From positions 2,666,001 through 2,730,000 of the forward strand of contig NZ_LT605205.1 in assembly GCF_900095135.1 (NCBI RefSeq): DNA of 64,000 nt. Direction: 5' to 3'. Below the pieces are notes generated by a model, which had not been told where the DNA came from, did not search any database, and saw only the letters and a program-made list of their open reading frames with translations. Origin of the DNA: Proteiniphilum saccharofermentans (GTDB lineage Bacteria > Bacteroidota > Bacteroidia > Bacteroidales > Dysgonomonadaceae). Made by a program: the position numbers and the translations under genes. Within the stretch, counting starts at the first letter, position 1. Each line of letters starts with the position of its first letter. This document shows positions 45,144-53,001 of this stretch, one piece after another.

Positions 45144-45491
45144 CTATAAAGTGTCCTTGAAACCATTTATCATACGCTGCAATTCTGATAGTTTTTGTTG
45201 GAATTGTTCATATGTTTCAGCTTCAATATATGATAATTTAAAAGATACCAGTAACTCTGTCTCTAATTCATAAGCGGATCCAAGTGATATTTCAAGAAAA
45301 CGTGCAAAATCTTTATTACTTGACTTTGCTGAACCTTCGGCAATATTAGTAGGTATGGAAACTGCAGCTCTTTGCATTTGAGTAACCAATCCGAAACGTT
45401 CAATTTGAGGAAGCCTATTGACTAGCCGGTATATATCAGCAACAAATTCCACTGATTTATTCCAAATATCTAATTTTTTAAAATTATGCAT
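45144..45491 (-). CDS. Four-helix bundle protein (S23 / 23S-IVS family)
   Basis: 115 residues. The family pattern is complete: LDIWNKSVEFVADIYRLVNRLPQIERFGLVTQMQRAAVSIPTNIAEGSAK is split here as LDIWNKSVEF (7-16), FGLVTQMQRAAVSIPTNIAEG (about 33-53) and FARFLEISLGSAYELETEL (about 62-80). These small proteins were first seen in intervening sequences of 23S rRNA genes and are related to the Avd proteins of diversity-generating retroelements; their job is largely unknown. It sits inside a sugar operon with which it has no evident link and is bounded by inverted period-7 repeats. Confidence 0.9.
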   Translation of the reverse strand: MHNFKKLDIWNKSVEFVADIYRLVNRLPQIERFGLVTQMQRAAVSIPTNIAEGSAKSSNKDFARFLEISLGSAYELETELLVSFKLSYIEAETYEQFQQKLSELQRMINGFKDTL

Positions 45492-45503
45492 CTCAACTTG
45501 TCC

Positions 45504-45534
45504 TTTGTCTTGAATCTTGGTTCTTGATTCTTTT
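45504..45534. repeat. Right boundary period-7 repeat of the S23-type gene unit
   Basis: Units GTCTTGA, ATCTTGG, TTCTTGA in a row, the reverse complement of the left-boundary type. The first 17 bases (TTTGTCTTGAATCTTGG) recur at 52971. It ends three bases from the stop codon of the aldolase/dehydrogenase gene. Confidence 0.85.
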
Positions 45535-45536
45535 GT

Positions 45537-47537
45537 CTAAGAAAGCATCACCTGCCCGCCGGTAATCGGCAAAGCCTGCCCCGTCTCACCGCACTGCTCC
45601 ATCAGGTAAAGGACTCCCTTGGTTACATCCTCGGGCGTACATCCTTTTCCCATCGGGACTTTAGATAAATAGAACGCTTTCACATCCTCTATAGTTTTTG
45701 CTCCCGGCACCTTACCTGCTTTCAGGTATTGCACAAAGAGCCCGTTTTCCGGATCACTCCAGAGGGGTCCTTCATAGAAGTTTCCGGGACAAATGGCATT
45801 GACTTTGATACGGTCTGGCGCCAATTCCAAAGCAAAAGACTGGGTAAGCCCGATACCCCCGAATTTCCCTCCTGCATAGGCAAAATTGGCTTTACTGCCT
45901 TGTAAACCCGACTTCGAATTAATCTGGATGATATCGGCATAATAATCGACATAAGCATACTTTGTCTGCAACTTCATGACCTTGCTGACCATTTTCGTGC
46001 AATAAAAATAGGCGCTGTAATTTATTTTGGTGACGAAATCAAAATTTTCCGGTGTCATATCATCCAGGCCACCAGCGCGAAGTACACCTGCGTTACTGAT
46101 AAAGCAATCGATTGCTCCAAATTGGCACACCGTTTCGTGGATAAGATTCTCCAGGCTTGCTATCTCTGCCACATTTGTCTTTACGAAAAAAGCCCTGTTG
46201 CTTTTTACAATAGTATTGAATTTTTCTGCCGTCATTTTACCCACCTCTTCATTCAGGTCGGCAATCACAATATTAGCTCCTTCCTGTAACAGGCATCGTC
46301 CGATCCCCTCTCCGAAACCCTGGGCAGCACCGGTAATCACAATGGTTTTATTTTCCGCACGTCCCCGGGATATCCTAGCCGACACGCTACGACGATAATT
46401 CTCCACCTCCCAGTTGTCGATAAAATCTATCTGTTCCTGTGTCATTGGATGTGGACCTCCAAATGAATGGGCAAGATATGCGACCTTCATCGCATCTTCA
46501 AACACATCCAGAATGATATCGCACTGCCCGGCATTATCTCCTACGGCGACCAACCCGATCCCTTTTATCAGTATCACTTTAGGTTGGTAACCCAATTTAT
46601 CCGTAAAAGCAGGAATTACTTTCTGTGCCTCTTCCAACACGGCTTCGGGTGTCTCATCGTTCAGGAAAATATAATTCGATTTGCAATAAACAATGGCATC
46701 AGGCGTAAATGGTTTGGCAATATCCCGTTGTTTACCGGGATTGTCGTAAAAATATTTGATCAGTTCGTTTTTGCGTACTTTCAACGTTTTCAATCCGTTG
46801 CTTGATAGCATCATCCTCAATGCAGGCAGGATCTCTTCTGTGCAGTGACAAGTCTTTCTTTCTCCCATAAGTAACGGAGTAGAAACTGCCTGTTCCAGCT
46901 TTTGAAAGATTTCAGCATAGATCGATTGGATCTCGGCAATAGTATTCGCCGCGACAAAGATACCATGATTTTGCAGCCAGATTGCCTGCGGCTCCTCACC
47001 ATAAGCCGACCGATATCCTCTGATCCGGTCATAGACCTTTTTAAAAAGCACATAGCCCGGATCAGTATATTCCACATACAATGCTTTTTCACCGAAAAGC
47101 CGTTTCAATTCAGCTTCCGCATTCTGTGCACACATCAACCCGTTCACTGCTGTCGGATGCAGGTGTACCACAAAAGGATAGTCGATTATATTGTGCATCG
47201 ATGTCTCCACCGAAGGACGTCTCCCCTTAGTGAGGGTAGCTTCGGCCAGATCATTCTTCACCTGCTCTTCCCTCTCTGCCGGATCTGTACTATATATTTT
47301 CTCCGACATGCTGTCGAGTTTATTTCTGTCGAGCACTGCAAATCCCTCTTCGGTTATTGTAGCCAATGCAGCACCACTGGCCTTCACCCATATCTTTTCT
47401 TTGTTCTTGAAGGATGTATTACCACCACCGGCAATCACAAAACGGCTGTCCTGCCCGTAAAAACGTGATATATAAATTAAATCCCGTATTCCAAAAATAT
47501 CGTTCCCAGGGAGAAAGGTTTGAGAATGCTGTTCCAT
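45537..47537 (-). CDS. Bifunctional aldolase / short-chain dehydrogenase
   Basis: 666 residues. Residues about 1-390 are a class II aldolase domain (VIAGGGNTSFKN, VVHLHPTAVNGLM with zinc histidines, WLQNHGIFVA), and about 400-660 are a short-chain dehydrogenase (IVITGAAQGFGEGIG, NAGVLRAGG, and the Tyr-Lys pair YAGGK). The arrangement is that of RhaEW-type enzymes, which cleave rhamnulose 1-phosphate and oxidise the resulting lactaldehyde. A rhamnulokinase gene begins at the far end of the window, but the neighbours here do not include a rhamnose isomerase, so another ketose 1-phosphate is possible. Confidence 0.87.
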   Translation of the reverse strand: MEQHSQTFLPGNDIFGIRDLIYISRFYGQDSRFVIAGGGNTSFKNKEKIWVKASGAALATITEEGFAVLDRNKLDSMSEKIYSTDPAEREEQVKNDLAEATLTKGRRPSVETSMHNIIDYPFVVHLHPTAVNGLMCAQNAEAELKRLFGEKALYVEYTDPGYVLFKKVYDRIRGYRSAYGEEPQAIWLQNHGIFVAANTIAEIQSIYAEIFQKLEQAVSTPLLMGERKTCHCTEEILPALRMMLSSNGLKTLKVRKNELIKYFYDNPGKQRDIAKPFTPDAIVYCKSNYIFLNDETPEAVLEEAQKVIPAFTDKLGYQPKVILIKGIGLVAVGDNAGQCDIILDVFEDAMKVAYLAHSFGGPHPMTQEQIDFIDNWEVENYRRSVSARISRGRAENKTIVITGAAQGFGEGIGRCLLQEGANIVIADLNEEVGKMTAEKFNTIVKSNRAFFVKTNVAEIASLENLIHETVCQFGAIDCFISNAGVLRAGGLDDMTPENFDFVTKINYSAYFYCTKMVSKVMKLQTKYAYVDYYADIIQINSKSGLQGSKANFAYAGGKFGGIGLTQSFALELAPDRIKVNAICPGNFYEGPLWSDPENGLFVQYLKAGKVPGAKTIEDVKAFYLSKVPMGKGCTPEDVTKGVLYLMEQCGETGQALPITGGQVMLS

Positions 47538-47589
47538 CTTTATCTGTTTTTATATGTATCCTGTTTCGCTAATCTTATGATGATTGACA

Positions 47590-47619
47590 CTAAAGCAGAG
47601 ACCTCTAGATATTTTGTGG
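47590..47619. repeat. Dispersed repeat CTAAAGCAGAG...GATATTTTGTGG, copy 2
   Basis: Same element as 15381-15412 with a few substitutions. This copy overlaps the 3' end of the PHP gene and supplies its last codons (SPQNI and stop). Confidence 0.65.
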
Positions 47620-48774
47620 AGACCCGCTGCTTGCAATGAGTCGCTCTCCTAAAACTTCCAATTCATGCCGCTTAGATCGATCGGCATTACCATCCTCGTC
47701 TATGTATCCGTTCAATCCCTGCTTCACCAAGTGTTGGTGGGCAGCGATGACACATGCACCTTTGTAGTTAATTTCCATAAGCCTTTCGGTCAAAGGCGCT
47801 CCTCCCCGGGTGAATAGTTCAATTGGTTCCATAGCAGGGGTATTATGCTCACTGCCGAAAGTCACCACAAAACCTTGCTCATAGAGATAATCGGCATATT
47901 TTTCCAAAAGCCTGACATCATTGCGCGTTGTGATAAATTCCACTGAATGGAATCCTCTTTCGGCAAGTTGTTTTGCCACCCGCTCCAAGTCATTCTCAAA
48001 ATCGGTATAATTTCCATTCGCATCATCCGCCAGGAAGGGATAAGTAGGGATACCTCCGGCAGCAATGATAATTTTCTGGACAGTTTCCATCGGGAGGAAA
48101 GCAGTAGCCTCTTCCGGTACGAAGGCAGCCCCACCCGCTTTCAGCAGGTTACCACGTATCTCGTTCTCCACTGCAGCATGGTTATCTACTGATGACTTCA
48201 GCGTCTTTCCGTCGAAGAGCAACTCCAACAATTCCTTTATGCGAGTTTCATCATTGTCACAAGCATCATAGACACTTATGCGCAATGCTTTTGCCAGATG
48301 GCGTTCACGCACTTGTCCTTTTGTCAACTCATCAGTTATCTGTTTGAGGTCAAGCTCAAAATCACAGTTTTTGCGTCGAAGCAATTCATTCAGTTTTCCA
48401 CACATCGCCTCGACCTGTCGATTGGCTTCATCCCGTACGTCAGATAATATGGTTGCGTAGGGTTCCTCCAATCGGAAAGGATGTGACAATCCTTTTCCGC
48501 TCAGATAGGTACGCCCCGGATTTGCAGGATCGTTCACGCGTAGTCCCGCTTTTTGGTCCTCCTCATTCAGGCTGATAAATTCGATACCGAAAAGCGGGTA
48601 TAACTGCCGCTTATGACAACCATCGGCCCATTCCGGATATCCTTCCGTAGTGTAGAAATCGTTTATCCCTACCACTTTTACCTCCTCGGCAACTGCCCTG
48701 TCCAGCGCGTCATCCACATCGGAAAACGCACTGAACGAGTAAGGCGTATGCATATGCACGTTTACTTTCACCAT
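47605..48774 (-). CDS. PHP-domain metal-dependent hydrolase
   Basis: 389 residues from the ATG at 48774; the TTG at 48780 is rejected. The PHP fold shows VNVHMHTPYSFSAF (metal histidines, about 5-18), VVGINDFYTTEGYPEWA, FGIEFIS, and late VVTFGSEHNTPAM (metal His/Glu). PHP proteins act as phosphatases or phosphoesterases. It is embedded between the 2-oxoacid dehydrogenase E1 gene and the aldolase fusion, so a sugar-phosphate phosphatase step is possible. Its final codons come from the dispersed repeat at 47590. Confidence 0.8.
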   Translation of the reverse strand: MVKVNVHMHTPYSFSAFSDVDDALDRAVAEEVKVVGINDFYTTEGYPEWADGCHKRQLYPLFGIEFISLNEEDQKAGLRVNDPANPGRTYLSGKGLSHPFRLEEPYATILSDVRDEANRQVEAMCGKLNELLRRKNCDFELDLKQITDELTKGQVRERHLAKALRISVYDACDNDETRIKELLELLFDGKTLKSSVDNHAAVENEIRGNLLKAGGAAFVPEEATAFLPMETVQKIIIAAGGIPTYPFLADDANGNYTDFENDLERVAKQLAERGFHSVEFITTRNDVRLLEKYADYLYEQGFVVTFGSEHNTPAMEPIELFTRGGAPLTERLMEINYKGACVIAAHQHLVKQGLNGYIDEDGNADRSKRHELEVLGERLIASSGSPQNI

Positions 48775-48780
48775 CTTCAA

Positions 48781-48842
48781 ATCAGTAAATCATTACAACA
48801 TCACATCAACAAATCATCACTACTTGTCCCGACTTGTCGGTA
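48781..48842. repeat. Period-8 repeat plus CCGACTTGTCGG palindrome
   Basis: Units AAATCAGT, AAATCATT, ACAACATC, ACATCAAC, AAATCATC follow each other, then CACTACTTG and a CCCGACTTGTCGG palindrome. The same combination, in slightly different order, occurs at 59041-59093. Confidence 0.75.
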
Positions 48843-48847
48843 TCAAC

Positions 48848-51307
48848 TCAGACTCCTTTTTTCGCCCTTCTGATAAATTCCGCATCCGTAAAATTCTGTA
48901 CCGGAATATAATCCCTCAAGGGCAGGATTCGCTCGTTGATCATATCCAGGAACCAGCTTGGCTGGGGGAAGAAAGACTCTTCAAGTTCAAATGCGGGAGT
49001 GATCCAGTTGCGTGAACCTAACACACAGACGGGGGCATCGAGATAGTCGAACGCAAGCTGACTGATATTGGCTGCGAGATCATTGAGGAATGAACCACGT
49101 GCGGTAGCGTCTCCGGCAACAATAATTTTTCCGGTCTTCTTCACCGATTCCAATACTTTTTCATAGTTAAATGGTACCAACGAGCGGGCATCTATCACTT
49201 CTGCGCTCATACCGTATTTGTCTTCCAGTTCCTTCGCGGCTTCTAAAGCCGGATAGAGGGTATAGCCAATGGTCAGGAACGTAATATCCCTACCCTCTTT
49301 CTTCACATCCGGTTCGCCAATAGGTATTTCGTAGTAACCGGCAGGAACACCTCCTTCATGGAACTGCTCACCTATATCGTATATACGTTGGCTTTCAAAG
49401 AAAATCACAGGATCGGTACCCTGCAATGCGGCATTCATCAATCCCTTGGCATCATAAGGCGTCACGGGGAAGCACACTTTCAAGCCCGGGATATGGGCTA
49501 CAAGCGACGTCCAGTCCTGCGAGTGCTGCGCACCATATTTAGATCCCACCGATACACGAACAACCATCGGCATCTTGAGTACATTACCGCTCATTGCCTG
49601 CCATTTGGGCAACTGATTGAAGATCTCATCACCTGCACGGCCGATAAAGTCGCAATACATGATCTCCGGAATCACCCGTCCGCCACACATGGCATAACCG
49701 ATAGCCGTACCAACGATGGAGGCTTCCGCGATAGGAGAATTGAAAAGACGGTGATAAGGCAATGACTCGGTCAATCCGCCATAAACAGCAAACGCACCAC
49801 CCCAATCACGATTCTCCTCACCGTAAGCGATCAAGGAAGCATCTTTATAGAAACGATCGATAATCGCCTCAAAGAGGCCATCGCGCAAATGGAACTGCTT
49901 CATCTTACTGAAAGGCTTGCCTTCGGCATCGAAAGCAAAACGTTCCTTGTTTGCAATCTTTTTTACCCTTGGGTTTTCTTCCAGCGGGATCAATACTTCA
50001 GGTTTGGCGTCGGAAAAACTATCCACTGATCCATTGGAAAACATCATATCACCGATCACCTCAGGATTTTCCATCTTTGGGGAAATCTCATCATCAATCG
50101 CTTTCAAGAACATTTCATTAACCAATGCGCGTATATTGTCGGAAATCGAGTCGAGGTCGGCCTGTGTAGCTACTCCCGCTTCCAGTAACTGTTCACCATA
50201 GCTGCGGATACAGTCCTGCGATTCCCATGCCTCCACCTCCTCTTTGGAACGGTACGATGACGCATCGGAAGGAGAGTGTCCACTGTAACGGTAAGTGAGG
50301 ACATCCAGTAATACCGGGCCTCTCTTTTCTTCAATTATTTCACGTTTACGTTTATAGGCATCTATTACCGCCAACGGATTATAGCCGTCCACCCGTTCCG
50401 CATGCATCTGCTCCGGATTCACTCCGGCCCCGATACGGGCAGCGATACCATAACCCATCGTCTCACCACAGGTCTGGCCACCCATACCGTATTGGTTATT
50501 CATTATATTGATGATCACAGGAAGACCACCCTTCATGTCACCTTCCCAGAGTTGCTTAAACTGATCCATCGCGGCAAAGGTGATACCTTCCCATACCGGG
50601 CCGCACGCCATGGAAGCATCGCCGATATTGGCCACAACCAGTCCGGGCTTACGGTTCACTTTCTTGTACAATGCGGCACCGACAGCTATATCTCCCGACC
50701 CACCCACGATGGCGTTGTTGGGATAGACACCGAACGGAGTGAAGAAGGCATGCATTGATCCTCCTAACCCCTTATTGAAACCGGTCTTCCGGGCAAAGAT
50801 CTCGGCCAATGTACCATATACCAGAAATCTTTTTGCCAGTTCTTTGACCGATCCTTCAAAATCTTTTCTCACGATCTCATAGATCACACCATCAAAAAAA
50901 TTCTCCATGATATCCATGAGCTGATGGTCATCCAGTTGATGGATGGCTGACATTCCTTTGGCCAGGATTTCGCCATGTGAACGGTGGCTCCCGAAAATAA
51001 AATCGTCCACCGTCAGCGTCCAGGCCATACCCACTGCCGACGATTCCTGTCCGATAGACAAGTGAGCGGGACCGGGATGATTATAGGGAGTACCGTTGTA
51101 TTCTCCCTGCGTCTTGATCAGATTCAACATGGTTTCAAATTCACGGATCAATACCATATCATGGTAAATCGCCTTGAATTCCTCTGTGGTAAAATTCTCT
51201 TTTTCATCTTGTACCGTTTTCTGGTACTGGTTGACAGGTATCGGTTGAAACTCCACAAAGCCGGGTTTGCGTGCTTCGGTCGGATCTATAAGTTGAACTT
51301 TGGGCAT
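48848..51307 (-). CDS. Thiamine-dependent 2-oxoacid dehydrogenase E1, alpha-beta fusion
   Basis: 819 residues. The alpha half has the thiamine diphosphate motif GDASMACGPVWEGITFAAMDQF...NIMNNQYGM (about 225-270) and SYRYSGHSPSDASSYR; the beta half starts near 480 with AYGEENRDWGGAFAVYGGL and includes NSPIAEASIVGTAIGYAMCG and a C-terminal VPFNYEKVLESVKKTGKIIVAGD. This fused architecture is used by branched-chain 2-oxoacid, acetoin and pyruvate complexes; the substrate cannot be fixed from sequence. Its E3 and E2 are encoded just upstream in the same direction. Confidence 0.88.
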   Translation of the reverse strand: MPKVQLIDPTEARKPGFVEFQPIPVNQYQKTVQDEKENFTTEEFKAIYHDMVLIREFETMLNLIKTQGEYNGTPYNHPGPAHLSIGQESSAVGMAWTLTVDDFIFGSHRSHGEILAKGMSAIHQLDDHQLMDIMENFFDGVIYEIVRKDFEGSVKELAKRFLVYGTLAEIFARKTGFNKGLGGSMHAFFTPFGVYPNNAIVGGSGDIAVGAALYKKVNRKPGLVVANIGDASMACGPVWEGITFAAMDQFKQLWEGDMKGGLPVIINIMNNQYGMGGQTCGETMGYGIAARIGAGVNPEQMHAERVDGYNPLAVIDAYKRKREIIEEKRGPVLLDVLTYRYSGHSPSDASSYRSKEEVEAWESQDCIRSYGEQLLEAGVATQADLDSISDNIRALVNEMFLKAIDDEISPKMENPEVIGDMMFSNGSVDSFSDAKPEVLIPLEENPRVKKIANKERFAFDAEGKPFSKMKQFHLRDGLFEAIIDRFYKDASLIAYGEENRDWGGAFAVYGGLTESLPYHRLFNSPIAEASIVGTAIGYAMCGGRVIPEIMYCDFIGRAGDEIFNQLPKWQAMSGNVLKMPMVVRVSVGSKYGAQHSQDWTSLVAHIPGLKVCFPVTPYDAKGLMNAALQGTDPVIFFESQRIYDIGEQFHEGGVPAGYYEIPIGEPDVKKEGRDITFLTIGYTLYPALEAAKELEDKYGMSAEVIDARSLVPFNYEKVLESVKKTGKIIVAGDATARGSFLNDLAANISQLAFDYLDAPVCVLGSRNWITPAFELEESFFPQPSWFLDMINERILPLRDYIPVQNFTDAEFIRRAKKGV

Positions 51308-51355
51308 TTTATCTTGATTTATTAATTTGCTAATTTATTGATTTGAAGATTATAC
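51308..51355. repeat. Period-8 repeat just upstream of the E1 start
   Basis: Units TTGATTTA, TTAATTTG, CTAATTTA, TTGATTTG, AAGATTAT begin one to eight bases from the E1 ATG. Confidence 0.75.
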
Positions 51356-51401
51356 TACACTCAGAAGTCAAGAAGTATAGAAAAGAGAAAATTTAGAAGT
51401 T

Positions 51402-51450
51402 TTAGTTCTTAATTCTAAGTTCCAAGTTGTAAGTTGTAAGTTCTAATACT
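51402..51450. repeat. Period-7 repeat between E3 and E1 genes
   Basis: Seven units: TTAGTTC, TTAATTC, TAAGTTC, CAAGTTG, TAAGTTG, TAAGTTC, TAATACT, ending nine bases from the dihydrolipoyl dehydrogenase stop. Confidence 0.85.
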
Positions 51451-51458
51451 CCTTTCCA

Positions 51459-52811
51459 CTATAAAAAGACGGTTTCTTTAATAATCTCACTCACGGTAGG
51501 ATGCGGAAAGACCACTTCTTGCATCTCTTTCAGCGTCATTTCCTGTTCAATAGCGATACAGGCTCCGTAAATGATTTCGCTGACGGGATTACCCAGCATG
51601 TGTACGCCGATCACCTCGCCATGCTTTTCACCGACCAGCACTTTGCACAGTCCGCTTCCTCCCTCGTTTTCAGCGACAAAACGTCCGGCATAGGCCATGG
51701 GCAACTTGGCTACCTTATAGGCAATATTTTTTGCCTTGGCCGACTCTTCGGTCTCTCCTACTCCGGCCACTTCCGGATTAGTATAAACCACGCCCGGAAT
51801 AGCATTATAACGCATGATATCGCTTCTACCGGTAAGGTTATTGACCACTACCTCACCCTCACGACTTGCCGTATGGGCCAGCAATGAGAAGCCGGTCACA
51901 TCTCCTGCTGCATACACACCGGGAACATTGGTGCGCATCTTTTCATCCACCTTGATGCCACCTCGTACTAACTCCACACCCAGGTTTTCCAGGCCGAATC
52001 CTTGCGTAACGGGGCGACGGCCGACACTCAACAGTATCTTTTCACCTTCTATGGTGTCGGTTTTTCCCTCTTTCTCAAAAATGACCTTGTTTCCGTCGAC
52101 CTGTGTCACTCTCGCGTTGAGATGGAATGTAATACCCTTCTTGGTATATATCCCACGGAGCATGGCCGATATTTCAAAGTCGAGTCCTCCAAGAATTTCG
52201 GGAAGCATTTCTACAACAGTAACATTTGTACCCAGACTATTGTAGAAACTGGCAAACTCCATACCGATCACCCCTCCGCCAATGACGACAAGCGATTCCG
52301 GCCGTTCGGTTAATTCCAGTATCTCACGATTGGTAACAATAACCTCCCCTGCTTCCTGCAGTCCGGGTATTGGTGGTACAGATGCCTCCGATCCTGTACA
52401 GACAAGAAGATTCTTTCCAATATATTTTTCACCATTACTGGTTATCTCAATCCCCTCCGATGAGCGTCCGTTGATAACGGCTTCTCCCTTTATTACCGTC
52501 ACTTTATTGGCTTTCATCTTGCTTTCCACACCAAGTACAAGTTTACGTACCACTTTCTTTTTACGGGAGACCATTTTTCCGTAATCAAAACGGATATTAT
52601 CTCCAAAAACACCATAGAGATCCCCGTGCAAAGCGTTTTCATAAGTCTTGGCACTATAAAGCAGTGTTTTGGTGGGAATACAACCTTCATTCAGACATAC
52701 CCCACCCATCGCTTTTTTCTCAAACAGTATCACATTCAATCCTTTATGTCCGGCCCGTTCCGCCGCAACATACCCGGCAGGGCCTCCACCGATAATCAGT
52801 AAATCGTACAT
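51459..52811 (-). CDS. lpd: Dihydrolipoyl dehydrogenase (E3)
   Basis: Reoxidises the E2 lipoyl arm with NAD. 450 residues. FAD motif GGGPAGYVAAE (about 8-18), redox disulfide CLNEGCIPTKTLL (about 38-50), NAD motif VVIGGGVIGMEFAS (about 174-187), YAAGDVTG, and the C-terminal His-Glu pair in HPTVSE. Clustered with E1 and E2 of the same complex. Confidence 0.95.
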   Translation of the reverse strand: MYDLLIIGGGPAGYVAAERAGHKGLNVILFEKKAMGGVCLNEGCIPTKTLLYSAKTYENALHGDLYGVFGDNIRFDYGKMVSRKKKVVRKLVLGVESKMKANKVTVIKGEAVINGRSSEGIEITSNGEKYIGKNLLVCTGSEASVPPIPGLQEAGEVIVTNREILELTERPESLVVIGGGVIGMEFASFYNSLGTNVTVVEMLPEILGGLDFEISAMLRGIYTKKGITFHLNARVTQVDGNKVIFEKEGKTDTIEGEKILLSVGRRPVTQGFGLENLGVELVRGGIKVDEKMRTNVPGVYAAGDVTGFSLLAHTASREGEVVVNNLTGRSDIMRYNAIPGVVYTNPEVAGVGETEESAKAKNIAYKVAKLPMAYAGRFVAENEGGSGLCKVLVGEKHGEVIGVHMLGNPVSEIIYGACIAIEQEMTLKEMQEVVFPHPTVSEIIKETVFL

Positions 52812-52822
52812 AATATTTTCTT

Positions 52823-53001
52823 TAGAGCCAAGAACCAGGAATCAAGAGCCAGGATTATAAAGGCTATATTCAGACCGGTTACCGGCATAATTTATTATTT
52901 AAAACATTTCTAAAACCATTTACCATATATAACAACCAAGCACCCAACAATTCATTAAAACTTTGTATCTTTTGTCTTGAATCTTGGCTCTTGGTTCTTA
53001 T
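52823..53001 (-). pseudogene. Internally deleted second copy of the S23-type unit
   Basis: The E3-E2 gap is bounded by the same repeats as the intact S23-type locus: the left end shares AGAGCCAAGAACCA with 45071, the right end shares TTTGTCTTGAATCTTGG with 45504. Between them the minus strand still reads MVNGFRNVL and stop, against MINGFKDTL and stop in the intact gene, and the flanking 45 bases align well with the 3' flank there. The other end keeps a start-like ATACAAAGTTTTAA against ATGCATAATTTTAA. About 95 codons in between are gone. This is the layout of a non-autonomous deletion derivative. Confidence 0.65.

Noticed and set aside
45071-53001. Tandem period-7 and period-8 repeats considered as CRISPR arrays
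   Set aside because: Units are 7-8 bases with no spacers, and no cas genes are present.
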